From Cylindrospermum sp. FACHB-282 (GTDB lineage: Bacteria > Cyanobacteriota > Cyanobacteriia > Cyanobacteriales > Nostocaceae), in the NCBI RefSeq assembly GCF_014697195.1, contig NZ_JACJRJ010000017.1:49746-113745 (forward strand): a DNA stretch of 64,000 nt, given 5' to 3'. The notes below the pieces were generated by a model. It had not been told where the DNA came from. It ran no database searches and saw nothing but the letters and a program-made list of their open reading frames with translations. The position numbers were made by a program, and so were the translations under genes. Positions within the stretch are counted from its first letter, which is position 1; every line of letters starts with the position of its first letter. Of this stretch, positions 1 to 10,300 are shown one piece after another.

Positions 1-1
1 T

Positions 2-88
2 GCGCTCAGTGCCGATTTTAGGACACAGGCGATCACTGGCTATGAAGATGCTGGCAATGTTAGATTTGCTGCCTACTGGACTAAGTAG
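2..88 (+). CDS. 3' end of an unknown gene (partial)
   Basis: An open frame runs in from the window edge and stops at a TAG at 86-88. It encodes 28 residues ending in AGNVRFAAYWTK. The composition looks protein-like, but I do not recognise the family, and the gene start lies outside the window. It could be a chance open frame. Confidence 0.3.
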   Translation, partial: ALSADFRTQAITGYEDAGNVRFAAYWTK

Positions 89-114
89 ACAATTAAAGAT
101 GTAGGGTGCGCTAT

Positions 115-155
115 GCGATCGCTCTTTGAGTCTACAAACAACTAAGAGCGATCGC
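115..155. repeat. HIP1-based inverted repeat
   Basis: The arms at 115-126 and 144-155 are perfect 12-bp inverted copies, each containing the octamer GCGATCGC, with a 17-nt loop. It lies 26 bp after the stop of the partial gene and could act as a terminator. It could also simply be two HIP1 sites facing each other. Confidence 0.5.
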
Positions 156-234
156 TGATGGTGAAGTCCTTGCTTGTTGGCGGAACGCCCCCAGCAATCC
201 CCGTCCGGGCGAATCCCATCCGGGACGATTGTCC

Positions 235-321
235 AATGTCAAAACCATCTCTGGCTCCGGCAACTTTCTTGTTGTCAAGATGGCAAACGAGAATCGGACT
301 GTATTGTACGCGCATTTGAAG
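235..321 (+). pseudogene. M23-peptidase-like fragment, decayed
   Basis: The plus-strand frame over this span reads SNVKTISGSGNFLVVK followed by an ending in VLYAHLK. This resembles the core of M23/LytM peptidases, where a Gly-Asn-hydrophobic strand precedes a YAHL motif. A preceding PSGTIV-like stretch lies in a different frame, suggesting a frameshift. No start codon or complete domain is present. The assignment rests on a short motif only. Confidence 0.3.
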
Positions 322-329
322 TTCTCACG

Positions 330-641
330 TTATTTTAAAGAAGACAAGATATCTAGAAACATATCTTGCAGTCCATAGCGACTTAAAATTTCATCCAATC
401 TTTCCCTACGCTCTGTCATTTCTACCTGCTTAATTTCAAATATATTTAATAACAGCGAAATAACTTCTTGAATTTGTTCGGTTGATGGCTGATTGCTAGC
501 TAGTTGTTCAGACAATTGGCGAATTCGACGAGCCGCTGGCAGCACTTCTTGCTTGTATGCTTCCGTATCATCATTATTATTCGGAGTGCAAGCGATCGCT
601 TTCTGCACGCTACCAAGAAATGTGGGTACGTAATTAACCAT
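330..641 (-). CDS. Small helical hypothetical protein (103 aa)
   Basis: I do not recognise this family. The product is largely charged and helical, with no signal peptide, membrane segment or cysteine pair beyond a single Cys. The ATG at 641 is preceded by a good ribosome binding site (AGAGG about 8 nt upstream), so the ORF is probably real. It lies 98 bp downstream of the pfaD-like gene on the same strand and may be the last gene of the biosynthetic operon. Whether it belongs to the pathway cannot be told from sequence. Confidence 0.55.
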   Translation of the reverse strand: MVNYVPTFLGSVQKAIACTPNNNDDTEAYKQEVLPAARRIRQLSEQLASNQPSTEQIQEVISLLLNIFEIKQVEMTERRERLDEILSRYGLQDMFLDILSSLK

Positions 642-739
642 ATTATCCTCTTTTGAATTGTTACGAATTTTTAAATGAGAGTGTTTTTCTGTCAGCTATC
701 TAAGATGAAAATATGTAGACTAGATAGAAGTTATATTGA

Positions 740-2359
740 TTAAACTTCAAATCGTCTAGGTGCAAATTGAAATGCTTCTTCTGGTAAATTTATGCCTTGC
801 ATAGATAACATCCTGGCTCGAACTACTGCCGCTGCACCGTGTAAAATGTTTAGTCCTACAACTGCAACGTTACGTTCCTTGTGATTTTCCATAAAACTAC
901 CTTTTACCCAGTGGTTGAACGACCCCATAACTGGACCGCACCAAATTTGAAAATCAACGCTGCGATCACTTATTCCTTTTTGCGCCCAACGCGAACTCAA
1001 ACCCAAGTACCAACGAAATACTAGTGCTATTTTATATTTGGGTTGTTTGGCTGCTTTTATTAGTTGCTGGGGATCTCTCAAACTAAAATATTCAGACACT
1101 AATTGCCACACTTCCTCGAAAGAAGCACGTAAATAACGTTCTTCGATGTCCTTACGTTCCTCTTGGGGAATTTGCTCCCACGAAGGGTAATTGCGGTATA
1201 GTTGGTAAAGTTTTTTAGCACGACTAGGGAATAGAGTACGGTTTTTTAAAACTTGTACTTGTGAGCCTAACTCAAACATATCTGCTGCTGGTGCTATGTC
1301 AGTTTGATTCATTTCGGCTTCTGCTAACATTTCTTTGACTATTTCTGAAGTGCCAGCTTCCACACAAGATTGATTGATCGAACCTGTGACAATATAATCT
1401 GCACCAGCAGTAAAAGCAGCAGCTGCTGTTGTCGGCGTACCAATTCCACCTGCTGCACCTACTCGTATTCGTCGAGTATAATTTCTTTGCGCCATAACTA
1501 CATCACGGACATTTTGGATGGCAGACAGGAGTGCTAGTGTAGGCATTCTATCTGTGTGTCCCCCAGAATCACCTTCTACTGTAATATCCTCTGCCAAGGG
1601 AATTTCTAAAGCTAACTGGGCTTCTTCTTGAGAAACTAACCCGTCAGCCAATAGCTTCTCTACAATTCTCCATGGTGGAGGTTCCATGAATTGCTGTGCT
1701 AACTCCGGACGCGAAAGTTTGGCAAAAATATGATGATTAGCGATCGCCTGATTATCTTTCCCTCTTTGGAGACCTTTGATTCGGTAGTAAACCAGTGCTG
1801 GGGTAATTTGTGTAAATGCGGAAGCTTCGATACGGTTTACTCCATATCGCAGGTAAAGATTAATTGTATCCCATTCAATTTTAGGTGAGATGGGATTGCT
1901 TAAAAGGTTAAAGCCGTAGTTTTCCCGTCCTGGAATAGATGTTTGAATCGTTATAATTGCTTGTTCAATCTGATTCAAGTCTAATCCTCCAGAACCAAAA
2001 AAAGAGAGCATATTGTTTTTTGCCATAGCAATAACCATCTCGGTAGAATTAATACCTCCAGCCATTGCTCCCGCGACATAAGCATAAATGACTTTATGGG
2101 TATCTAAAAAAGTTGAACACCCTAAATTACTTGGTGAAAAAGAGGGAATAAAACCTATTAATGGGTAGGCATTAGTAGGAAGATTATCAGTGAGGTCAGT
2201 GATGAATTTACCAGTATTAGTAAAGCGAATATCACCAGATGGGTGTAAATAAGCGAAGACACAATTTCTCGAATTAGCAAGAACTGCTAAAGAAGAAAGA
2301 TATTCTTCGTCTGATAAAATAAGGTATCCCAGCGTTGTAGTTTTAGTTGTTAGCTGCAT
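740..2359 (-). CDS. pfaD-like: PfaD-family trans-acting enoyl reductase
   Basis: The 539-residue product matches the PfaD family, FMN-dependent TIM-barrel enzymes related to 2-nitropropane dioxygenase. These reduce enoyl-ACP intermediates in trans for PUFA synthases and trans-AT polyketide synthases. Family signatures visible are GDSGGHTD (near residue 265) and AGGIGTPTTAAAAFTAGADY, a flavin-phosphate binding segment (around 303-325). The length is typical. It follows the NRPS gene by 171 bp on the same strand, and none of the PKS modules has a recognisable cis ER. It is therefore the likely source of any saturated position, probably after the DH-containing modules. Which module it serves cannot be decided from sequence. 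Confidence 0.9.
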   Translation of the reverse strand: MQLTTKTTTLGYLILSDEEYLSSLAVLANSRNCVFAYLHPSGDIRFTNTGKFITDLTDNLPTNAYPLIGFIPSFSPSNLGCSTFLDTHKVIYAYVAGAMAGGINSTEMVIAMAKNNMLSFFGSGGLDLNQIEQAIITIQTSIPGRENYGFNLLSNPISPKIEWDTINLYLRYGVNRIEASAFTQITPALVYYRIKGLQRGKDNQAIANHHIFAKLSRPELAQQFMEPPPWRIVEKLLADGLVSQEEAQLALEIPLAEDITVEGDSGGHTDRMPTLALLSAIQNVRDVVMAQRNYTRRIRVGAAGGIGTPTTAAAAFTAGADYIVTGSINQSCVEAGTSEIVKEMLAEAEMNQTDIAPAADMFELGSQVQVLKNRTLFPSRAKKLYQLYRNYPSWEQIPQEERKDIEERYLRASFEEVWQLVSEYFSLRDPQQLIKAAKQPKYKIALVFRWYLGLSSRWAQKGISDRSVDFQIWCGPVMGSFNHWVKGSFMENHKERNVAVVGLNILHGAAAVVRARMLSMQGINLPEEAFQFAPRRFEV

Positions 2360-2530
2360 AATCTTAAATACATTTGATTTAATATCATGTTTGTTTGCTG
2401 CCTCATTTTTATATCTTTTTTCTTTTCTTGGTGTTCTTAGAACCTTGACGGTTTAATCATTGAGACGTCGATGTAGGTGCAGGAGCAGGAAAGAGACCCA
2501 AGAAAAGTAACAGTTGTTGGATTTCGTGCC

Positions 2531-5500
2531 TCAACTTAACCTACTTGGTGCTTCTTGCAAAAACCCAACTCGAACAAAGAAATCTATGTAAGTACCTAGT
2601 AAAGTTTCATCAACTGGAGGACATTTAATCGAACTCCCTTCTAGTGCTTGCACAGTTTTCTGACAGTCATATTTAGGAAAGTTTAAGTGTACTTCATGAA
2701 ATTCTTCCAGCACTGCCCCATAGGGGTAAAGCGCATTATCCGCAAAGTTGACGCTATTCATTAATCCGTAACGCCACTTCTCTAAAGGCATTTCTTCAAA
2801 TTGATAGCCAATACTCCGCAGCCAAGTAAACATCTGCGTGGTATGGATCGGTGAACGGTTGGTAACGTGGAATGCTTCACCAAGAGATTGGGGTTGTAAG
2901 CTCAAATATACCATCGCCTCTGCAACATAATCTACTGGGGTGAGGTCAATTAAGCAATTGGCTATTGGCAAAGATTTCATCTGAATTGAGCCAGCCAAAA
3001 TCGCATAAATGAAGTGTTGGGGAACGCACATTCCTGTTTTGCTGTGTCCCGATACCTCCCCAGGACGATAAATTGTCACTGGCAATCCGCGATCGCGAGC
3101 TTGAAGCAGCATCTTTTCTGCTACCCATTTTGTTTCATCATAAGCCATATTTAGGTGCAGGTTATGGTCGATACTACTGTCGTTATTAAAGACGCGATCT
3201 GCTCCCATAGGCCAAATTGCAATTGTGGAAACAAAATGAACAGGCTTGATTTTGTTTTTGAATCCTAATTTAATAATCTCCCGCGTTCCATTAACATTGA
3301 TATCCTTAAGTGCTTGGTAGGGATAGATAAAATTCACCGCCCCACCGCTGTGGAAAATCATGTCGATGCTTTGAGAAAGTTGTTCAAACTCGTTTTGAGC
3401 AATTCCTAAATTCTCTTGAGATAAATCTCCTATCACGGGCAAAATTCTTGCTTTGTAGCTATCGTCCCAAAGGTCAAAATGTTTGAGACTCTTGATCAAT
3501 TTGGCTTTACCTGATTCTACTTCTTCACACCGTACTAAACAGTAAATATCAGCTTTAGTCCTTGCCAGAAATTGTTGTAACACATAAACACCAACAAAAC
3601 CCGTAGCACCTGTCAGGAAAATTTTATTTAAAGTTTGCTTTGGCTCATAAACAAGTCCATCACCGTTAATTACCGGGTCAAGTAATGCTTCTTGATTGAG
3701 GAATTTGAAGCGTTCTTGGACAGCAGTACTTGCTTGATCATAAACTTGAGGGTTGATAGTAGTCGCTGCTACCGATTGTTCCTCCCGCAATTTATCTATT
3801 TTCTGCGCTAATTCTGCTATAGTTGGGTCGGCAAAAAACTCCCTCATGGAAAGTTTGGTTTGGAACATTTGCCGGATTTTTAAGATAAGTGGTGTCATCA
3901 ATAGTGAGTGACCGCCTAATGCAAAGAAATCGTCATAGACTCCTATCTTTTGCACTCCCAGTACTTCTGACCAAATACGTTTTAATATTTCTTCTGTTGG
4001 GGTGCGTGGTGCGATGTAATTTTTACCCAATTTCATCTGATTGGTGCTATCTGGTGCGGGTAAAGCCTTGCGGTCAACTTTACCATTGGGCGTGCGCGGC
4101 ATTTGTGAAAGTATGATGAAAGATGCCGGAATCATGTATTCGGGGAGTTTTTCTTTCAGGAATATTTGAAACTCATCCATCGTATTGGAATTACCCTGAT
4201 GCAAAACTAAATAAGCTACTAGTTTTTTATCCTCTGATGATCCTTCCCAAGCTACCACTACAGTTTCCTGCACTGCTGGATGTTTGAGTAAAAGGCTTTC
4301 TATTTCTCCCAGTTCAATACGGAAACCACGAATTTTGACTTGATGGTCTATACGACCCAAATAGGCAATGCGACCATCGCTGAGATAGCGTACTAAGTCA
4401 CCTGTTTTGTAAAGACGAGAATTAGAAACTGATGTAAATGGGTTAGAAATAAATTTTTCTGCTGTAATTGATGGGCGATTTAAATAACCTCGTGCTAACC
4501 CCATACCGCCAATTAATAATTCTCCTGGTACACCCACAGGCACTGGTTGGAGATATTTGTCTACAATGTAAACCTTAGTATTTCCTAAAGGCCGACCGAT
4601 TGTAACTGCTTGTGTTGTCCCTTTTTCTATTAGTGTAAATGTGGAATAGGTTGTAGATTCGGTTGGCCCGTAGAGGTTGTAAACCTTCTCCACAGCCGTT
4701 TGATTGTATAGTTCCTGAGTTAACTTGTTAGCAAGTGCTTCACCAGCCAAATTTACTGTTCGTACAGAACTGGGAATTGTATTTTGTCGCAATAGTTCTG
4801 CGATTACACTTGGTACTGTATTAATCAGAGTAACTTCTGAGACTGCGGGTAAAGTTGGCAGGTGTAAAGCATTATCTGCAACAATTACTTTACCGCCAGT
4901 GCTTAAGGGGAAGAATAATTCAAAGATAGAGAGGTCAAAGCAGACAGAGGTAGAAAATAAGACACCATTGCTATCTTGGACATCAAATGTTTCTAGTGCC
5001 CAGAACAGGAAATTTACCGCGCTACGGTGTTCAATACCAACGCCTTTTGGCGTACCAGTTGAACCAGAAGTATAAATTACGTAGGCGAGATTCTCAACTG
5101 CTACTTGCTGATGTAAATTGCTGGTTTGCTGTTTAGCAATTTCACTGGCATCTTGATCAATATCAATTACCTTAACTTGTTGTTCGGGTAATTGCCCGAT
5201 TAATTTGGCTTGGGTGAGTAATACTGATACACCAGCATCCTCCAACATAAATGAGAGTCTTTGTTTCGGGTATGCTGGGTCTAGGGGTATGTAGGTAGCT
5301 CCTGCCTTCAAAATACCCAATAATCCTGCAACTAAATCAGCAGAACGTTCTAGGCAAATACCAACCATCGTCCCAGTACCAACACCTAGCGTTTGTAAAT
5401 ACCGCGCTATTTGATTAGCGTGATCATTGAGTTGTTGATAGGTTAAACGTTCTTCACCAAAAACAACAGCAGTATTGTTCGGTGTTTTCTCGCACTGCCG

Positions 5501-7234
5501 TTCAAACATCTCGTAAATGGTAAGATTTTGAGAATAAACTTTGTCAGTTTGATTCCAGTCTGACAATAATTTTTTCAGGTCGGCCTCAGAAACTAATGGT
5601 AATTTGTAGATGGGGTCTGCACTACTTTGAGCAATTGCTTTGATCGTGGTTTTGAAACTAGCCATCCAACGACTTACTGTAGCGCGATCAAGTAAGTCCG
5701 TGCTGTAATCACACTGGAGTTGAAGATTTTCTCCCGTACCTACAAGTGTTAAGCTCAGATCGTAACGAGTGTATTGAATCGGTGGCGTTACACTTTCTAC
5801 TTGTAAATTTCCAAACTGCGGTAGCGCCGTCTCAGGTTCCATGTCTAGGGAAACTGTAAACATTACAGAACGACTTTGATCGCGTTCCGGGTTAAGTTTT
5901 TGAATCAAAGAAGCAAAAGGATATCCTTGATGGTCAAAAACATTGAGCATTAGCGATCGCAAGGAAACCAAATACTCAGCAAAAGTTAAGCTGTCTTCAA
6001 TTTTGGTACGCAGAGACAGAGGATTAACTGTATTTGCTACAAGTTTTTCTGTATTTGCTTGCAGCGAATCAGCTTGGCTAAAAACACCAAGGACAAAATC
6101 ATCTTGTTGAGTGATGCGATGCAGAAAGATATTGAAAGCGGCTAAAAATGTCAAAAATACCGTTGAATTGTACTGCGAACTGAATTTCTTGAGGCTGGAA
6201 ACTAGCTCGGCATCTAAAGGAACAACCAAGCGCGAACCGCGATAAGATTTAACTGCTGGACGTACTTGGTCTAGGGGTAAATCTAAATTGGGAATGCCAT
6301 CTTGGTATAGTTGAAGCCAATAAGCTTCTGCCTCTGAAAACTCTGGTGAATCTTCTTGTTTTTCGATCAGTTCGATATAATTACGAAACTGAAGCGGTGG
6401 TTTTAAATTTGCTGGTGTACCATTGACTTTTTCGCCATACAAACTAGCAATTTCTGAGGAAATGATGTTGAGCGATCGCTTATCCACAATCAAAGCATGA
6501 CCTGTCATCACTAGCAAGTGAATATTACTATGCAGTTTGACAACGCTGGCGCGGAACAAGGATTTTTCCATGTCAAAGCTACGTTGACCTTCTGCACCTA
6601 GCCAAAAACTAACTTGTTGCTGTAATTCTTCACCTCTGTAGTGAGAAAAATCAGTCAGAGGTATTTCAAAATTCATGGATGAGGCGATCCGCTGCACATC
6701 TTCATCCAAACTTAAACTAATGCGTAAAACTTCATGGCGATTAACTGTTGTTTGGAGTGCCTGTTGCAATGCTTCGATATCTAAAGCACCGCTCAGTTTG
6801 AAAATAATTGTTTCATGATAAGCAATCGAAGCTCCCTCAGAGTAACGCGCTAAAAACCAGATTTGCTTTTGCATTTCTGTGAGGGGAATCTCGATGAAAT
6901 CTGAGTCAATTGATTGTTCGCTGTCTAGGGAAAAATTATTTAGATCAAGACTAGATATTGATGCCCGGTTTTGTATCAATTCGACGATGTACCCAGACAA
7001 GAGGTTGATATTTGTGTAATTGTCAAATACCTTCCGCATTGAAGGTCTAACTTGGAAGGTTTCAGAAACCACCCGAAAGACATCCACTAGCACTAGGGAA
7101 CTTGCGCCCATTTCTAAAAATGGCATGTAGACATCAATTTCTGAAAGTTCGAGTTTGAGTGCTTCTGCGATGATTTGACAAAGAGTAGCTTGTACTTCTT
7201 TTTGGGTGATTGATGTATCAATTTGAGCAGACAT
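2531..7234 (-). CDS. NRPS: ACP-C-A(Ala?)-PCP-thioester reductase
   Basis: Domains in order are: ACP (about 10-85, attachment Ser in GASS near 45), condensation (115-545), adenylation (570-1065, TSGSTGTPKG near 724), PCP (GGHSLL near 1109) and a terminal reductase (1180-1560; GATGFVG near 1207, catalytic pair in YDETK). The N-terminal ACP completes the KS-AT module that ends the upstream PKS. Aligning A3-A5 to GrsA gives the code DLFNNALT(Y)K, which I associate with alanine in cyanobacterial NRPSs. The condensation motif HHxxxDG reads HALIVDK, so the second, catalytic His is Ala. The reductase implies NADPH-dependent release as aldehyde or alcohol. The ATG at 7234 has AGGA just upstream; the gap to the preceding gene is 72 bp. 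Confidence 0.93.
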   Translation of the reverse strand: MSAQIDTSITQKEVQATLCQIIAEALKLELSEIDVYMPFLEMGASSLVLVDVFRVVSETFQVRPSMRKVFDNYTNINLLSGYIVELIQNRASISSLDLNNFSLDSEQSIDSDFIEIPLTEMQKQIWFLARYSEGASIAYHETIIFKLSGALDIEALQQALQTTVNRHEVLRISLSLDEDVQRIASSMNFEIPLTDFSHYRGEELQQQVSFWLGAEGQRSFDMEKSLFRASVVKLHSNIHLLVMTGHALIVDKRSLNIISSEIASLYGEKVNGTPANLKPPLQFRNYIELIEKQEDSPEFSEAEAYWLQLYQDGIPNLDLPLDQVRPAVKSYRGSRLVVPLDAELVSSLKKFSSQYNSTVFLTFLAAFNIFLHRITQQDDFVLGVFSQADSLQANTEKLVANTVNPLSLRTKIEDSLTFAEYLVSLRSLMLNVFDHQGYPFASLIQKLNPERDQSRSVMFTVSLDMEPETALPQFGNLQVESVTPPIQYTRYDLSLTLVGTGENLQLQCDYSTDLLDRATVSRWMASFKTTIKAIAQSSADPIYKLPLVSEADLKKLLSDWNQTDKVYSQNLTIYEMFERQCEKTPNNTAVVFGEERLTYQQLNDHANQIARYLQTLGVGTGTMVGICLERSADLVAGLLGILKAGATYIPLDPAYPKQRLSFMLEDAGVSVLLTQAKLIGQLPEQQVKVIDIDQDASEIAKQQTSNLHQQVAVENLAYVIYTSGSTGTPKGVGIEHRSAVNFLFWALETFDVQDSNGVLFSTSVCFDLSIFELFFPLSTGGKVIVADNALHLPTLPAVSEVTLINTVPSVIAELLRQNTIPSSVRTVNLAGEALANKLTQELYNQTAVEKVYNLYGPTESTTYSTFTLIEKGTTQAVTIGRPLGNTKVYIVDKYLQPVPVGVPGELLIGGMGLARGYLNRPSITAEKFISNPFTSVSNSRLYKTGDLVRYLSDGRIAYLGRIDHQVKIRGFRIELGEIESLLLKHPAVQETVVVAWEGSSEDKKLVAYLVLHQGNSNTMDEFQIFLKEKLPEYMIPASFIILSQMPRTPNGKVDRKALPAPDSTNQMKLGKNYIAPRTPTEEILKRIWSEVLGVQKIGVYDDFFALGGHSLLMTPLILKIRQMFQTKLSMREFFADPTIAELAQKIDKLREEQSVAATTINPQVYDQASTAVQERFKFLNQEALLDPVINGDGLVYEPKQTLNKIFLTGATGFVGVYVLQQFLARTKADIYCLVRCEEVESGKAKLIKSLKHFDLWDDSYKARILPVIGDLSQENLGIAQNEFEQLSQSIDMIFHSGGAVNFIYPYQALKDINVNGTREIIKLGFKNKIKPVHFVSTIAIWPMGADRVFNNDSSIDHNLHLNMAYDETKWVAEKMLLQARDRGLPVTIYRPGEVSGHSKTGMCVPQHFIYAILAGSIQMKSLPIANCLIDLTPVDYVAEAMVYLSLQPQSLGEAFHVTNRSPIHTTQMFTWLRSIGYQFEEMPLEKWRYGLMNSVNFADNALYPYGAVLEEFHEVHLNFPKYDCQKTVQALEGSSIKCPPVDETLLGTYIDFFVRVGFLQEAPSRLS

Positions 7235-7306
7235 TACTAATCCTTTTGTTATTTATTAAAAAGCCAGAAAAACCAACAAAAAAGAGCAGATAATACCACC
7301 AAGTTT

Positions 7307-10300
7307 TTACTCTTGGAGAATATCTACAAAACTATTTAGTAGAATATCTGGGGTTGGTGCTGCTTTGGGGGAGGAAACCACAGAAATATTGGTACTGTCG
7401 TCATTTAGCCAGTAACGCTTGCGGTTAAATGGATAGGTTGGTAAAGAAATTCGCTGATGGATGTAATCTTTGTCAAATCCTTCCCAATCTATAGATGCAC
7501 CAAGGGTATAAAGCTGTCCCAAAGATTCGAGAATTGCCTGCCAATCACTTTTGCCTTGCTGTAAGGAATGCAACCATACAGATGTATCAGTAGGTAAAAT
7601 TTGCCGTGCCATATTATTTAAAATTGAGTGCGCTCCAATTTCTAAGAAGATGCGGAATCCTCTGGATGCAAGAGCTTGGATGCCTGAAGCAAATAGCACT
7701 GGTTGGCGGATATGGTTACGCCAGTAGCTGGCATCGGGAATTTGACCGCTTTCCAGGAATCCACCAGTCAGGTTGGATACTAAAGGAATTTCTGGTGCAT
7801 TGTAGGTGATAGTTTGAGCAAATTCGTAAAATTCATCCAGGATGGGTTCCATCAAAGGCGAATGGAAGGCATGGGAAACTGCAAGGGTGTGGCTGTTAAT
7901 GCCTTGGTTTTCCAAGTTTTGCAAGACCTTTTCTAGGGCTTGACTTTCCCCGGCAATAACTGTGTTTTGGGGAGTATTTACGGCGGCGATCGCAACTTGC
8001 TCCCCAAATGGTTTGAGGAACTGGGTCACCGTTTTCTCATCCGTAAATACTGCTGCCATACCGCCGATCTGCGGTAGCCTTTGCATTAACTGTCCCCGAC
8101 GTGCTATTAGTCGCAAACCATCTTCCAGGCTAACCACACCTGCCACACAAGCTGCTACATATTCACCTACACTATGTCCTAAGACAACATCAGGCTCTAC
8201 ACCATAGGATTGCCACAAAGTGAATAAGGCGTATTCAATGGCAAATAAGGCAGGTTGGGTATAAGCTGTTTGATTTAAAAGCGACTCTGCACCAGTTTGG
8301 GGGTAAATTACCGACAACAGAGATTGCTCTAAGTAAGGTTGGAGAATGCTGTCACATTTGTTGAGGCTGTCGCGGAATGTCGGTTGCGTTTCGTACAGTT
8401 CCCGCGCCATATTAATTTTTTGAGAACCTTGACCTGTGAACAGAAAAGCAACGCGGGGACGTTTGCGCGACTCCCAACTACCAATAGCCATTCCTGACAT
8501 TGGTTTGTCTGAAACGAAAGCTTCGAGTTTAGCTTGCAAATCTGCAATGGTAGTGGCTGTAATTGCCATGCGGTGGATGAAGTGGGAGCGACCGCAGTTA
8601 GCACTGAAACATAGGTCACTGAGTTTTGTGTGTGGATTTTGGGCTAAATAGGAAAGATATCGCTTCCCTAGTTCTTGACGTGAATTTTGATTGCGAGCCG
8701 ATAATGTCAAAATGCGGATGGGAAGCTCAACAGTTTTGTCTGGCTGCAAAATTGTTGGTGCTTCTTCCAAGATGACATGGGTGTTTGTACCGCCAAAACC
8801 AAAGCTGCTAATGCCCGCACGTCGCACACCCTGTATTGGTTGCCAAGGACGCAGACGATTATTAACGTAGAAAGGCGTATCCTCAAAATTAATGTAGGGA
8901 TTGGGAGTTTTAAAGTTGAGCGTTGGCGGCAGTTGTTTGTGTTTAAGTGCCAAAATCACTTTAATTATTGATGCCATCCCAGAGGCTGGTTCTAAATGAC
9001 CGATGTTGCTTTTTACCGAACCGATGGCACAAAACTGACGGCGTTGGGTTTGTTCGCGGAACACTTCTGTGAGGGCGTTCACTTCGATGGGGTCACCCAA
9101 ATCAGTACCCGTGCCGTGTGCTTCTATATAGGAAATAGTTTCGGGATTGATATTTGCTTGTTTGTGTGCATTTTTGATCACGGCAACTTGGGCGCGGCTA
9201 TTGGGCGCTGTTAACCCGTTCGATCTGCCATCTTGATTGATGGCAACGCTTTTGATCGTTGCATGGATCGTATCGCGATCGCGCAGTGCTTGTTTGAGTG
9301 GTTTAATCATTAATACACCCACACCCTCGCCGCGTACGTAGCCATCAGCACTGGCATCGAATGTTTTACACTGCCCCACAGGAGACATAAAACCTCCTTT
9401 GCTAAAGAAAATATAAGATTCAGGTGCAAGAATTACGTAGACACCGCCGACAATAGCTGTTTCGCAATCCCCCTGAATGATGCTTCGTACTGCGGTATTC
9501 AGTGCCACAAAGGAAGATGAACAGGCTGTATCAATAACTAAGCTAGGGCCTTTGAAATTGAATTGGTAAGAAATGCGGTTAGCAACAATAGAAAGGGAAT
9601 TACCCAAACCCAGACTAGCGGTTACTTGTTCTTTAGAACGTACTTGAGTCTGGGCATATTCTGCCGAGCTCAGACCAATAAACACCCCTGTCGAGCTACC
9701 CTGAGATGTCTCTTTAGCATAACCAGCCATTTCCATCGCTTCCCAAGCAGTTTCCAAAATCAGGCGCTGCTGCGGGTCCATCGCTTCAGCTTCCCGTGGT
9801 GAAATACCAAAGAATAGGGGATCAAACTCATCTATGGATTTCATAAATCCGCCCCACTTGGTATACATTTTCCCTGGGGTTTGGGGGTCGGGATCGAAAT
9901 ATTCATCCAGCGACCAGCGTTGATTGGGAATTTCCCGAATGCAATTAATACCGTTGGCCAGGTTGTACCAATACTCATCTAAATTTTCGGCATTGGGGAA
10001 GCGTCCAGAATAACCAATAATTGCCATATCCGTATCTGCAATTTCGGCAAATTCCTCTTGCCGATTCATGGGATTCTCTGGCGCAGATTGGTTATTTATG
10101 GCTGTTGATACTGATTTTTTACCGTTAGCGGTAGCAACAGGCGCTCTTACAAGTTCTGATGTTTGATTTAGAGGGTTTTTGGCAGTTATTAGCTGCGGTA
10201 AGCTGGCTGTAACTTTTCCCTGAGATTTACCGCGCAACAGGAAATCTACTTCTAATTGACAAATGGCTTTACCCCATTTATCTAGAATTGCAACCGGACA

